NCBI GenBank assembly: GCA_900550395.1
Contig: URSD01000034.1
Location: 1-27,405, forward strand
Source: an uncultured Porphyromonadaceae bacterium
GTDB lineage: Bacteria; Bacteroidota; Bacteroidia; Bacteroidales; Muribaculaceae
Reading direction: 5' to 3'
Length of the DNA: 27,405 nt
Each line of letters opens with the position of its first letter. The stretch's first letter is position 1. The notes under the pieces are model-generated. The model was not told where the DNA came from. It did not search any database and saw nothing but the letters and a program-made list of their open reading frames with translations. The position numbers and the translations under genes were made by a program. Below are positions 1 through 7,385 of the stretch, one piece after another.

Positions 1-56
1 CAAATCAAAATGTCAAAGAACTCTCTTTATTTGATGATTTTTAAACTAACGCGATT

Positions 57-596
57 TTATCGCACCAGTAGTATTTTAGAAAAATAATCGTATGAAATCC
101 CGGCATACTCAAGTTCATGACCTCCGTTGTATGTGCGGTTGAAATTCTGCATCACGCCGCGGGCATTCATCCCGGCCCAGAAGAAAAGGGAGTCGTTCTT
201 TGCCGTTTCGAGACCTTCAAGGTAGGCGATGATGCTGTTGCCATAGTCTCCGGCATGGAATAGTGTGCGTCCGAGGTAATACTGCGTCATGGTGTGGCGC
301 AGCGGGTCGCGGTCGGGGCGGAAGTGGCCTACGGCGGGAGCGATGATGCTGTCGGAGGCCACGAAGATGTCGTTACGGTCCAGCGCGCGGCTCATTGTCA
401 GGGCGTACAGGGCGCGTGCCTCCGAGCCGTGCAGGCTGCGGCGGTCGATGCCGCGCATAATGGCGAGGGCCGAGTCGGGCAGCGAATCCATAAGCGCTTC
501 GGCGCGCTCCATCTCGGCAATGACGTCGCCGTCGCGTGAGCATGAGGCAAGATGCAGAACCCCAAGCAATAACAATATGAATATCAGTCTATGCAT
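57..596 (-). pseudogene. TPR-type lipoprotein, 3'-truncated
   Basis: 179 aa starting at the ATG on 594-596. The N-terminus is a lipoprotein signal: hydrophobic run at residues 4-16 and lipobox LASC, so Cys19 would be lipidated. Residues ~25-130 have the helical, Ala/Leu-rich 'DSLPDSALAIM...ARALYALTMSRALD...YYLGRTLFHAGDYGNSIIAY' pattern of tetratricopeptide helices. Relatives I know in Bacteroidales are usually several hundred residues long and carry more TPRs and often a membrane segment and DNA-binding tail. This one stops about 56 bp before the window edge. The last ~17 codons (1-110) are markedly more AT-rich than the rest, which suggests the gene was cut by a rearrangement and now ends in foreign DNA. 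The lipoprotein call is fairly sure; the function (probably signalling or scaffolding) is unknown. Confidence 0.6.
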
Positions 597-653
597 GTGT
601 GCTTTTATTTATGGTCGGAGAAACAATTGAAATCCCACCCTGAAACAGTGATA

Positions 654-661
654 CAAATTTA
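654..661 (-). promoter_or_regulatory. -7 promoter box for the TPR lipoprotein gene
   Basis: Read on the minus strand the bases are TAAATTTG, matching the Bacteroidetes -7 consensus TAnnTTTG. It lies about 58 bp upstream of the ATG at 596. No convincing -33 TTTG was found at the usual 19-20 bp spacing, so the promoter is tentative. Confidence 0.4.
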
Positions 662-685
662 CACAAATAATCGCAATAAAATAAC

Positions 686-730
686 ATAATACGGAAAGAT
701 GCACTCACGATGCGCATCCTTCCGTATTAT
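686..730 (-). terminator. Strong hairpin between the GH97 gene and the TPR gene
   Basis: Positions 686-702 and 714-730 are complementary over 16 of 17 positions (single A/C mismatch at 97/719), with an 11-nt loop. On the minus strand the stem is followed by a T-rich stretch (gttattttatt). It lies 39 bp after the GH97 stop and probably ends the GH43-GH97 transcript. Confidence 0.65.
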
Positions 731-768
731 TATAGAATGATATTTTTCTATATCCCTTGCGCCGCCGG

Positions 769-2763
769 TCAGCGGAATACCGCTACCCAGCCGCCTCCGG
801 GCGCCAGGCTTACGTGCAGGGGCTGTCCGGACTCGACAGATGGCAGGCGGGTGATGCGGTAGTCAGCGGGGTGCTTGGCTGCGTTGACGCCGTCGACCAT
901 GACGGTGGCGTCGTAGCTGCGGCCGGGCGTCAGGAAAGAGGTGTCGATGGTGAGCTCGCGGGGCTCGCCGTTAGTCATGGCCCCGACGTACCACACGCCG
1001 CCCTTGCGGCGCGCCGTGACGATGTACTCGCCCACGCGGCCGTCGAGCACGCGCGACTCGTCGAAGGTGGTGGGCACAGCGGCCATGAAGTCGGTGCAGT
1101 CAGGCTCGCGGTCGTAGGCCGACGGCGAGTCGGCCATCATCTGCAGGGCGCCGTCGTAGACCACATACATGGCGGCCTGATGGGTGCGTGTGCCGAGGCT
1201 CATGGGCGCATCGTTGCTGGGGCGGTAGCTCGCGGCCGTGCTGTTGAGCATGGCGCCGGGCGTGTAGTCAAGCGGACCGGCCACCTGGCGGATGAAGGGG
1301 ATGGTCACGTCGTAGCGCAGCTGGTCGGGGTTGCCGGGACGGCCGAAGGCGCCCCACTTGTAGTTCTCGAGGCCCTTCACGCCCTCGTAGTTGACTATGT
1401 TGGGGTACGGGCGGTGCCAGCCTGCCGGATGCATGCCGTGCAGGTCGAGCAGCAGATGCAACTCGGCGGCAAGGGCTGCGAGCTGCTGCACGGAGGCCAC
1501 GGCCTGCTGGTCGTCGCGGTCGAAGAAGTCGACCTTGAAGCCCTTCACACCCATCGCGGCATAGTGGGGCATGGCTGTGTTCATGTCGTCCTTGAGGTCG
1601 CGCCAGCGGGCCCAGAGGATGATACCAACGTTCCTGTCGGCGGCATAGCGCAGGACCTCGGACAGGTCGAGAGCCGGATTCACGTCCATGAGATTCTCGT
1701 CGCTCCAGCCTTCGTCGATGATGACGTAAGGCAGTCCGCGGCGTGCAGCGAAGTCTATGTAATGCTTATATGTCGCGGTGTTGATGCCGGCCTCGAAGTC
1801 CACGCCCGTGAGGCCCCAGTCGTTCCACCAGTCCCAGGCCACCTTGCCGGGCTTTATCCACGACGTGTCGTCAATGGCGAGAGGAGCCGCCAGGCGCATG
1901 GCAAGGTCGGTGGAAGCGAGGCCGACGTCGGTGCGGCTCACCGCAACAGCACGCCAGGGCAACGCCGCGTCGCCGGCCACGCGGGCAATGTAGCCGGCAT
2001 TGGCCGTAGGCACAAGGTTGAGCCGGTTGTAGCCGCCTATGCGGTCGGCCACGGGCAGCGGGGCGTGCACGGCGCGCAGGCCTGCGCCGTCGGGCGTGCG
2101 GCGCAGAAACATGCCGGGATAATTGTCGAGCATACCCTCCATCACGAGCGCCTTGGCGCCGCCGTCAAGCTCCACAAGCAGGGGCGTGCAGGCGAGCGTG
2201 TCGGCCGGCATGTCGCCCAAAGGCACCTCGTCGTAGTAGCTCTCGAAGGAGAAGCTGTAGGGGTACGCCTTGTCGCGCAGGTCGTTGACGTAGGGCAGCC
2301 ACGCACGGCGGCCGGCGCCGAAGTTGAAGGCCGACTCGTCGCGCAGCACGTCCACGCTGTCGGGCAGCGCCAGCACTATGCGGCAGGCAGCTGCATCGTC
2401 GTAGGCGCGCAGCTGCACGCTGTAGCCGCGCATGCGCAGCGTCAGTTCGTTGTACGCGTCGCGCACTGACGTCTGCCGGTAGTGCGGCGTGGCGAATGTC
2501 TCGTCCACCTTACGCCTTGATGTGCCACGCACTTTCGCGTCGGTTCCGAGAGTGCGTCCGTCGGCCAGGGTCACACCCACGGGCGACGGCAGCAACACCG
2601 TCCGGCCGTCGAGGCTCACGCTCCATGTGGTCGGACCTTTGCCGGCATCCACCGTCACCTTCACGGCGCCGTCGGGCGACGCCACGCTGTATTCGCGCGC
2701 CTGCGCTGCGGCAGGCCATAAAAGCGCAGCCATCGCTACGGCTGCTATTGCATTCTTTACCAT
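769..2763 (-). CDS. GH97 family glycoside hydrolase, retaining alpha-galactosidase-like
   Basis: 664 aa with a Sec signal peptide (cleavage near residue 22, AQA). The N-terminal beta-sandwich of GH97 covers roughly residues 25-290. The TIM barrel follows, opening with KVAWDWWNDWG (307-317) and YVIIDEGWS (346-354). The KGFKVDFFDRDDQ stretch (407-419) keeps Asp412, aligned to the nucleophile of retaining GH97 alpha-galactosidases (Asp415 in BT1871). SusB-type inverting alpha-glucosidases lack this Asp, so a galactoside or related substrate is favoured over starch. NYEGVKGLE (458-466) holds the likely acid/base Glu. A C-terminal beta domain spans ~560-664. Its ATG lies 9 bp after the stop of the GH43 gene, so the two are one operon. 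The enzyme should act in the periplasm or at the outer membrane. Exact substrate is not visible from sequence. Confidence 0.9.
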   Translation of the reverse strand: MVKNAIAAVAMAALLWPAAAQAREYSVASPDGAVKVTVDAGKGPTTWSVSLDGRTVLLPSPVGVTLADGRTLGTDAKVRGTSRRKVDETFATPHYRQTSVRDAYNELTLRMRGYSVQLRAYDDAAACRIVLALPDSVDVLRDESAFNFGAGRRAWLPYVNDLRDKAYPYSFSFESYYDEVPLGDMPADTLACTPLLVELDGGAKALVMEGMLDNYPGMFLRRTPDGAGLRAVHAPLPVADRIGGYNRLNLVPTANAGYIARVAGDAALPWRAVAVSRTDVGLASTDLAMRLAAPLAIDDTSWIKPGKVAWDWWNDWGLTGVDFEAGINTATYKHYIDFAARRGLPYVIIDEGWSDENLMDVNPALDLSEVLRYAADRNVGIILWARWRDLKDDMNTAMPHYAAMGVKGFKVDFFDRDDQQAVASVQQLAALAAELHLLLDLHGMHPAGWHRPYPNIVNYEGVKGLENYKWGAFGRPGNPDQLRYDVTIPFIRQVAGPLDYTPGAMLNSTAASYRPSNDAPMSLGTRTHQAAMYVVYDGALQMMADSPSAYDREPDCTDFMAAVPTTFDESRVLDGRVGEYIVTARRKGGVWYVGAMTNGEPRELTIDTSFLTPGRSYDATVMVDGVNAAKHPADYRITRLPSVESGQPLHVSLAPGGGWVAVFR

Positions 2764-2772
2764 ATCTTTATA

Positions 2773-4341
2773 CTATTTCATTTTAAAATCGCGGAATATC
2801 GCCTCGCCATCCTCTCCTACGGCAAACAGGCCTATCGTCATGCCGGTGAAGCCTCCGGCGGTCTCCGTAGCCAGGTAGCGGGCATTGGCGCGCCCCATAG
2901 GCGTCCAGGTCCGACCTCCGTCGCTGCTCAGCGAGAATGTGTACATGTCGTCATCGCACTCCACGCGCAGGTCCAGCCACCGGCCGGCCTTGACGGGCAC
3001 GGCGTCGAAGCGGTGAGTTATGGCATTGAGGCGCAACTCGCACACGGCCTGCGCATTGCCGTCGGGCAGCGCCTCCACGAAGAGGTCGTAGTGGCTGCCG
3101 CGCTCCATGTACACGGTGAGGCCGGCACGCGTTCCCGCCGCGGCGCCGGGCAGCAGTTGCATTGTGGTGGTGCATACGGCGTCGTGCGAGCGCTGGCGGC
3201 GTCCCGTCCATGTGGGGCTACCCTCGTCGTCGAGACCTGTGGGCGTGGCCTTGAGCGTAAGTCCGCGGCGCGTGAGCACGTAGTTTTCAGTATGCGGATT
3301 GCACAGAAAGACCCACTCGAAGCCGAGGGCGTCGGCTTTACGGAAGTCGGTCGCCGTGGCCTCGGCGCGCACCGGCACCGCGGGCAGCGTGGCGGCATGC
3401 ATGAGAGTATCGACGGTGCCGTTGGCGTTGACTACAGGCCATGCTCCCTCGTCCCAGCGCACGGGCGCCAGCATGGTCTCGCGGCCGAGGGTGTGTACGC
3501 CGTTGCCCACCGTGCGGTAGCCGAGCGCCACGGCCCACCAAGAGCCATCCGGTGCGTCCACAAGGTCGGCATGGCCCACGCCCTGGATGCGGCTGTTCTG
3601 CCCGGCGCGGCAGAAATTTGTAATTATGGGATTGGACGGATTAGGCTCGTAGGGACCGTAGATGTCGCGGCTGCGCGCTATCGTCACGTGGTGGCCCAGC
3701 TCGGTGCCGCCTTCGGCTATGAGCAGGTAGTACCAGCCGTCCTTCTTGTAGATATGCGGCGCTTCGGGATGGCGTCCGCCCGTTCCGTTCCAGATGCGGC
3801 GCGACGGCGTCAGCTGCCGCCCCGTGGCGGGGTCTATCTCGCAGAGCCAGATGCCCACGTCGGGGTTGCTCGTCATGTACACCTTGCCGTCCTCGAAGTA
3901 CAGCGAGGGGTCGATGCCGCCCTGCTCAAGCCACACCGGTTCGCTCCACGGGCCGGCCGGGTCGGTGGCCGTCACCAGGAAGTTCCCGTTATGGGGCGCG
4001 GCCTGCGGTCCAACGTTGGTGGTAATCATATAGAACGTGCCGTCGTTGTAGCGGATGGTCGGCGCATAGATGCCCAGCCAGGCGTTGGACGTACCCAGGG
4101 GCAGCTGCGACGGACGGTCCAGCACATTGCCTATCTGCTCCCAGTTGACGAGGTCGCGGCTGTGCCACACGGGCACGCCCGGGAAGAACTGGAACGACGA
4201 GTTCACAAGATAGAAATCAGAATCAACACGGCAGATGCTCGGGTCAGGATAAAAACCGGGAATGACCGGATTGCGGTATTCGCCTGCGGCCGCGGCTGCG
4301 ACAGCGCCCGCAAGCACAAATGATACAAGTGTTTTTCGCAT
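2773..4341 (-). CDS. GH43 beta-xylosidase / alpha-L-arabinofuranosidase with C-terminal lectin-like domain
   Basis: 522 aa using the ATG at 4339-4341. A longer reading from a TTG at 4362 is rejected because it would overlap the -7 promoter box. Signal peptide at 1-19. A five-bladed propeller of GH43 type follows: FYPDPSI (residues ~30-36) gives the catalytic base Asp; GGIDPSLYFEDGKVYM supplies the pKa-modulating Asp; GRHPEAPHIYKKDGWYYLL supplies the acid Glu. Residues ~325-522 resemble the concanavalin-like C-terminal domain of GH43 beta-xylosidases (GH43_C2 type). The motif order fits exo-acting xylosidases/arabinofuranosidases. First gene of an operon with GH97, so the pair may strip side chains from plant hemicellulose or pectin. 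No SusC/SusD pair is visible here. Confidence 0.9.
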   Translation of the reverse strand: MRKTLVSFVLAGAVAAAAAGEYRNPVIPGFYPDPSICRVDSDFYLVNSSFQFFPGVPVWHSRDLVNWEQIGNVLDRPSQLPLGTSNAWLGIYAPTIRYNDGTFYMITTNVGPQAAPHNGNFLVTATDPAGPWSEPVWLEQGGIDPSLYFEDGKVYMTSNPDVGIWLCEIDPATGRQLTPSRRIWNGTGGRHPEAPHIYKKDGWYYLLIAEGGTELGHHVTIARSRDIYGPYEPNPSNPIITNFCRAGQNSRIQGVGHADLVDAPDGSWWAVALGYRTVGNGVHTLGRETMLAPVRWDEGAWPVVNANGTVDTLMHAATLPAVPVRAEATATDFRKADALGFEWVFLCNPHTENYVLTRRGLTLKATPTGLDDEGSPTWTGRRQRSHDAVCTTTMQLLPGAAAGTRAGLTVYMERGSHYDLFVEALPDGNAQAVCELRLNAITHRFDAVPVKAGRWLDLRVECDDDMYTFSLSSDGGRTWTPMGRANARYLATETAGGFTGMTIGLFAVGEDGEAIFRDFKMK

Positions 4342-4359
4342 GGCTGATGGTATTTTTTG

Positions 4360-4367
4360 CAAATATA
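4360..4367 (-). promoter_or_regulatory. -7 promoter box for the GH43-GH97 operon
   Basis: Minus-strand TATATTTG matches TAnnTTTG exactly. The transcript would begin near 4353, giving a leader of only about 12 nt before the ATG at 4341. This settles the start choice of the GH43 gene. Confidence 0.55.
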
Positions 4368-4572
4368 GCTATTATTTCCTAATCTTTACGCGGACTGCTC
4401 CACTTACACCGACATAGTTATTATTTGTGGTGGTTGTTTAAAACATATGTTAACCCTTGATACAAAACCATGGAAATCTTTAGAGCATAAACAAAGTATT
4501 TTTTAGAACACCGCAATTAAACTTTTTTTCACAATTATTGTCTTATAAATATACGGACTCGTAAAAAAAGCG

Positions 4573-4580
4573 TAAATTTG
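4573..4580 (+). promoter_or_regulatory. -7 promoter box for the small membrane protein / nucleotidyltransferase pair
   Basis: TAAATTTG matches TAnnTTTG exactly and sits 23 bp upstream of the GTG start at 4604. The stretch 4368-4572 between the two divergent promoters is AT-rich and holds no gene. Confidence 0.5.
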
Positions 4581-4603
4581 CATACCGGAATCCAAGTAGA
4601 AAA

Positions 4604-4945
4604 GTGAACGACGAAAAAAACATACCGCAAGCAGAGACTCCTGTCCCTCACGCCGCTGAGGCTCCTAAAGCCGTGGTCGCCACAGCGCCGGCAGCCGGGT
4701 GGCACACATGGATGGCAGCACTGGCAGCCGTTCTCGCCATCGCCGCATGGGTCGCCCTCTGCTTCAACGGCTATGTGGCCCTCGGCGTCGGCATCGCCGC
4801 TTTCGTCGCCGGCGTCCTCGGCCTGCATGCCCACACGCGCGCATGGCGCAACCTTGCCACTACGGCCCTGATTGCCGCCGGAGTCATTCTCGTCGTGCTC
4901 GCCGCTTTTCTGATTGTGATTTTCTGGGGTCTGAACTCCATCTGA
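4604..4945 (+). CDS. Small alanine-rich membrane protein, unknown function
   Basis: 113 aa from a GTG start; no in-frame ATG lies near. Residues 1-34 are a polar, Ala/Pro-rich probably cytoplasmic tail. Three hydrophobic segments follow, roughly 35-54, 57-74 and 85-109. I recognise no family. It is 34 bp upstream of, and on the same strand as, the nucleotidyltransferase gene, so the two are probably co-transcribed from the TAAATTTG box at 4573. A role in envelope glycan metabolism is only a guess from that neighbour. The Ala-rich GC-rich sequence also gives long overlapping frames; this frame is preferred for its membrane-protein pattern and promoter spacing. Confidence 0.65.
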   Translation: MNDEKNIPQAETPVPHAAEAPKAVVATAPAAGWHTWMAALAAVLAIAAWVALCFNGYVALGVGIAAFVAGVLGLHAHTRAWRNLATTALIAAGVILVVLAAFLIVIFWGLNSI

Positions 4946-4979
4946 CAGCAAATCAACCAATCGTTACGCAATATACCCT

Positions 4980-5885
4980 ATGAAACCCACACTTTTCGTC
5001 CTTGCCGCCGGCATGGGCAGCCGCTACGGAGGCCTCAAGCAGCTTGACGGCGTAGGCCCTCAGGGCCAGACCATCATGGATTACTCCATATTCGATGCTA
5101 TCCGTGCCGGATTCGGCAAAGTAGTATTCGTGATCCGCAAAGATTTCGAACCCGATTTCCGCGCCAAAATCCTCAGCAAATATGAAGGCCACGTACCCGT
5201 TGAGGTAGTGTTCCAGTCCATCGACAAGCTCCCCGAAGGATACACCGCACCCGCCGACCGCGTGAAGCCCTGGGGCACCAACCACGCCGTGCTCATGGGC
5301 CGCGACGTCATCAACGAGCCCTTCGCTGTCATCAACGCCGACGACTTCTACGGCCGTGACGCCTTCGAGGTGATCGCCCGCGAGCTCTCCCGTCCCCACG
5401 ACCGCAAGGGCGACTACTGCATGGTGGGCTTCCGCGTAGGCAACACCATGACCGAAAACGGCACCGTGGCACGCGGCGTTTGCGAGACCAACGCCGACAA
5501 GATGCTCACCAAAGTGACCGAGCGCACCGACATCGGCTACGACGCCGACCACAAAATTGCCTTCACCGACGAAAACGGCACCACATGCCACCTCGACCCC
5601 GCAACACCCGTGAGCATGAACCTCTGGGGCTTCACTCCCGAATACTTCGACTACAGCGACCGCGAGTTCCGCCGCTTCCTCGACGCCCACGGCACCGAGC
5701 TGAAGAGCGAATTCTACATTCCCACCTGCATCGACACGCTCATCAACAGCGGTGAGGCCACCGTGCGCGTGCTCGACACCGACTCCCGCTGGTTCGGCGT
5801 CACATATGCCGCCGACCGTCAGGGCGTAGTCGACCGTCTTGCCGCCCTCCACGCCGCCGGCGAGTACCCCGACAAGATGTTCTGA
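4980..5885 (+). CDS. NDP-sugar nucleotidyltransferase (NTP_transferase family)
   Basis: 301 aa. The N-terminus FVLAAGMGSRYGGLKQLDGVG (residues ~6-26) is the nucleotide-binding signature of sugar-1-phosphate nucleotidyltransferases (LAAGxGxR...K). FAVINADDFYG (~116-126) supplies the metal-binding Asp pair, and MNLWGFTPEYF is the sugar-binding strand. The length suits a stand-alone catalytic domain without the left-handed beta-helix tail of GlmU or GlgC. It would transfer a nucleotide to a sugar-1-phosphate in the cytoplasm for surface glycan synthesis; the nucleotide and sugar cannot be read from sequence. In other Bacteroidetes and clostridia similar proteins occur with small-molecule sugar kinases, absent here. 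Confidence 0.85.
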   Translation: MKPTLFVLAAGMGSRYGGLKQLDGVGPQGQTIMDYSIFDAIRAGFGKVVFVIRKDFEPDFRAKILSKYEGHVPVEVVFQSIDKLPEGYTAPADRVKPWGTNHAVLMGRDVINEPFAVINADDFYGRDAFEVIARELSRPHDRKGDYCMVGFRVGNTMTENGTVARGVCETNADKMLTKVTERTDIGYDADHKIAFTDENGTTCHLDPATPVSMNLWGFTPEYFDYSDREFRRFLDAHGTELKSEFYIPTCIDTLINSGEATVRVLDTDSRWFGVTYAADRQGVVDRLAALHAAGEYPDKMF

Positions 5886-5911
5886 TAATCTGGCAGACAC
5901 AACCCATCAGA

Positions 5912-5943
5912 CCGCCGGCCGCCTCCATCCGCAGCCGGCGGTT
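5912..5943 (+). terminator. GC-rich hairpin after the nucleotidyltransferase gene
   Basis: ACCGCCGGC at 5912-5920 pairs perfectly with GCCGGCGGT at 5935-5943 over a 14-nt loop, 27 bp after the stop codon. The following run (tatggttatact) is U-rich but not a pure U tract. It also lies beyond the 3' end of the convergent gene at 6005. Confidence 0.6.
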
Positions 5944-6004
5944 ATGGTTATACTAAGAATCTTCACATCAAATTTTGCCCCAAGACCTCATACTCAATAG
6001 TAAA

Positions 6005-6877
6005 TCAGCCTTTTAGATGAGTTAAATACACATCTCTATTTCCAAAAAAAGAGGGACCAATCAGACCATCCATATCATTGACAGACCAATTCAAAATATT
6101 AACAAGAATATTTTTGGCACGTAACTCGCCGACAGAGCATCTCTTTGCGAGAATTCCTTTCCCCGCTTTTTTGCCATTCAGCTGATATGTGGTGATTTTC
6201 CGGAAATTGGTATCATTAATCCAATTAGCGACTTCCTGACGACGTCCGAATAAAGATACGTAATTTGCGCATCCCAAATCAAAATTTAATCTTGCGGTCA
6301 TTTTCCCGATTGTCCGCTTTTCATCCTCAATCTCTATTGAAGCTTCAATGATAGGTCTTGGCTGCAGCTCAACGATTCTGAACGAATTTTTATCGCTTAA
6401 ATCGACCTCACTGCCTGGCACAAAGTCCATTGTTAGTTTCCCAAAATTAAGACGCACCAACATGTCCTGTGTCTCATCCTTATAGTGTAGCAAGTGAATC
6501 GGCAAAAGTAGATGATTAAAATCTTTGAGAACAATTATTTTGTCTTCGTAATAAAAATCGCCGATTTTGATTCTTCCACGATGAACACTTTGAACAGCAT
6601 ACTCTTTCCGATACGATTTAGCATGAGTAAATTCAACTGAATCGGGCGCGAAAGCAGTAATTTTACTGATTTTGTTAAAGAATGACTCATTGCACATGAT
6701 GTAGCTGCATCCCGTCTCCAAAAGAATACTGTCAACGCGTGTTTCATTCATTTGACCATTAAAATAGAAGTGTCCTTCACTTTTATATAATTTGAAGTGA
6801 GACTGGGCCTGTAGATGAAACACACAAAAAAAGATGCTAAAAATCAAGACTACATTTTTAGTTATCCTATTAATCAT
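6005..6877 (-). CDS. Exported pepsin/retropepsin-like protein with an altered first active site
   Basis: 290 aa from the ATG at 6877; a TTG 21 bases further up is less likely. Signal peptide at residues 1-25 (hydrophobic 9-21, HLQAQ). Two repeated lobes are visible. Lobe 1 (~28-155) has FYFNGQM...ILLETGCSYIMC, placed like the LLDTGAS loop of retropepsin-like proteases but with Glu54 for the catalytic Asp. Lobe 2 (~172-290) has RLNFDLGCANYVSLF, with Asp200, and ends GLIGPSFFGN like the GIIGxxFL strand. So it looks like a two-lobed aspartyl-protease-fold protein that may be inactive or altered. It is much more AT-rich than the flanking genes, suggesting acquisition together with the mosaic DNA to its right. 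Family assignment is by motif only. Confidence 0.6.
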   Translation of the reverse strand: MINRITKNVVLIFSIFFCVFHLQAQSHFKLYKSEGHFYFNGQMNETRVDSILLETGCSYIMCNESFFNKISKITAFAPDSVEFTHAKSYRKEYAVQSVHRGRIKIGDFYYEDKIIVLKDFNHLLLPIHLLHYKDETQDMLVRLNFGKLTMDFVPGSEVDLSDKNSFRIVELQPRPIIEASIEIEDEKRTIGKMTARLNFDLGCANYVSLFGRRQEVANWINDTNFRKITTYQLNGKKAGKGILAKRCSVGELRAKNILVNILNWSVNDMDGLIGPSFFGNRDVYLTHLKG

Positions 6878-6913
6878 AACCTTATACAAGCTTAGCAAAT
6901 AATTTAGAACTGC

Positions 6914-7224
6914 TCATCTCCACAGGTCGGGGCGGTCGGTGATGATGCCGTCTACGGGCAGGTCGGGGGCCGACTCGGGTGAGTCGAGGGTCCATATCTT
7001 CACCTCCTTGCCGTGCGCGTGCATATCGTCGATAATGCTGCGGGTCACGGAGTTGGCGTAGAAATTGAACGACGATACGTGGCTGTAGCGGTCGTAGTCG
7101 AACGCAGAGAAGCCGCCGTCGAATATCAGCGGCAGGCCCCGCATCCGGCATATCAGCAGCTTCTCCAGGCGCAGTTCCGGAGCCAAGGCGTGCGTCACGG
7201 CCAGCACCTCGTCGCTGAAATTCT
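6914..7224. repeat. Direct repeat copy A of the gdpD 3' end
   Basis: This 311-bp block aligns without gaps to 8433-8743 with 12 mismatches by my count (about 96% identity). Most differences are silent; three change residues in the shared coding part (Ser/Arg, Ile/Val, Glu/Gln). The copies lie 1519 bp apart in the same orientation and bracket the GIY-YIG fragment and the RhuM-Fic gene. Confidence 0.9.
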
Positions 7225-7381
7225 CAGGACCATATTTAACTCGAGCTCTATTGATTTTTAGGCTCCCATAACTTTCTTTTAAATTCATAAACGTTTTTCG
7301 ACGTTCTTCCTCATCGGTGGTCTGCCCGATATAAATTTTCCCACTTGGGCTTATGTATTTATAAATAATACCGATTAACAA
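6914..7381 (-). pseudogene. Chimera: GIY-YIG endonuclease N-terminus fused in frame to a gdpD 3' fragment
   Basis: The frame runs about 155 codons from a possible TTG at 7381, immediately after the RhuM-Fic stop; no ATG is near, so it may not be translated. The first ~53 residues are the start of a GIY-YIG nuclease: IGIIYKYISPSGKIYIGQT, a conserved Arg in EEERRK, then KYGPENFS. From FSDEVLAV onward the remaining ~100 residues are the C-terminus of the neighbouring phosphodiesterase, differing at only 3 positions plus the junction residue, and including the native stop. The C-terminal half of the nuclease, with its metal-binding Glu, is missing. The phosphodiesterase part lacks the HRGG and E-D catalytic residues. 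Neither half should be active. Confidence 0.75.
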
Positions 7382-7385
7382 TGTT

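Noticed and set aside
757..2469. 570-codon plus-strand open frame opposite GH97, and similar long frames opposite GH43 (3013-4323), the STAND NTPase (9767-11767, 12173-13528) and GH95/manC (16666-18486)
   Set aside because: They are antisense shadows produced by GC-rich codon bias. They show no domain motifs, are low-complexity in Ala/Arg/Gly/Val/His, and lie over well-supported genes.
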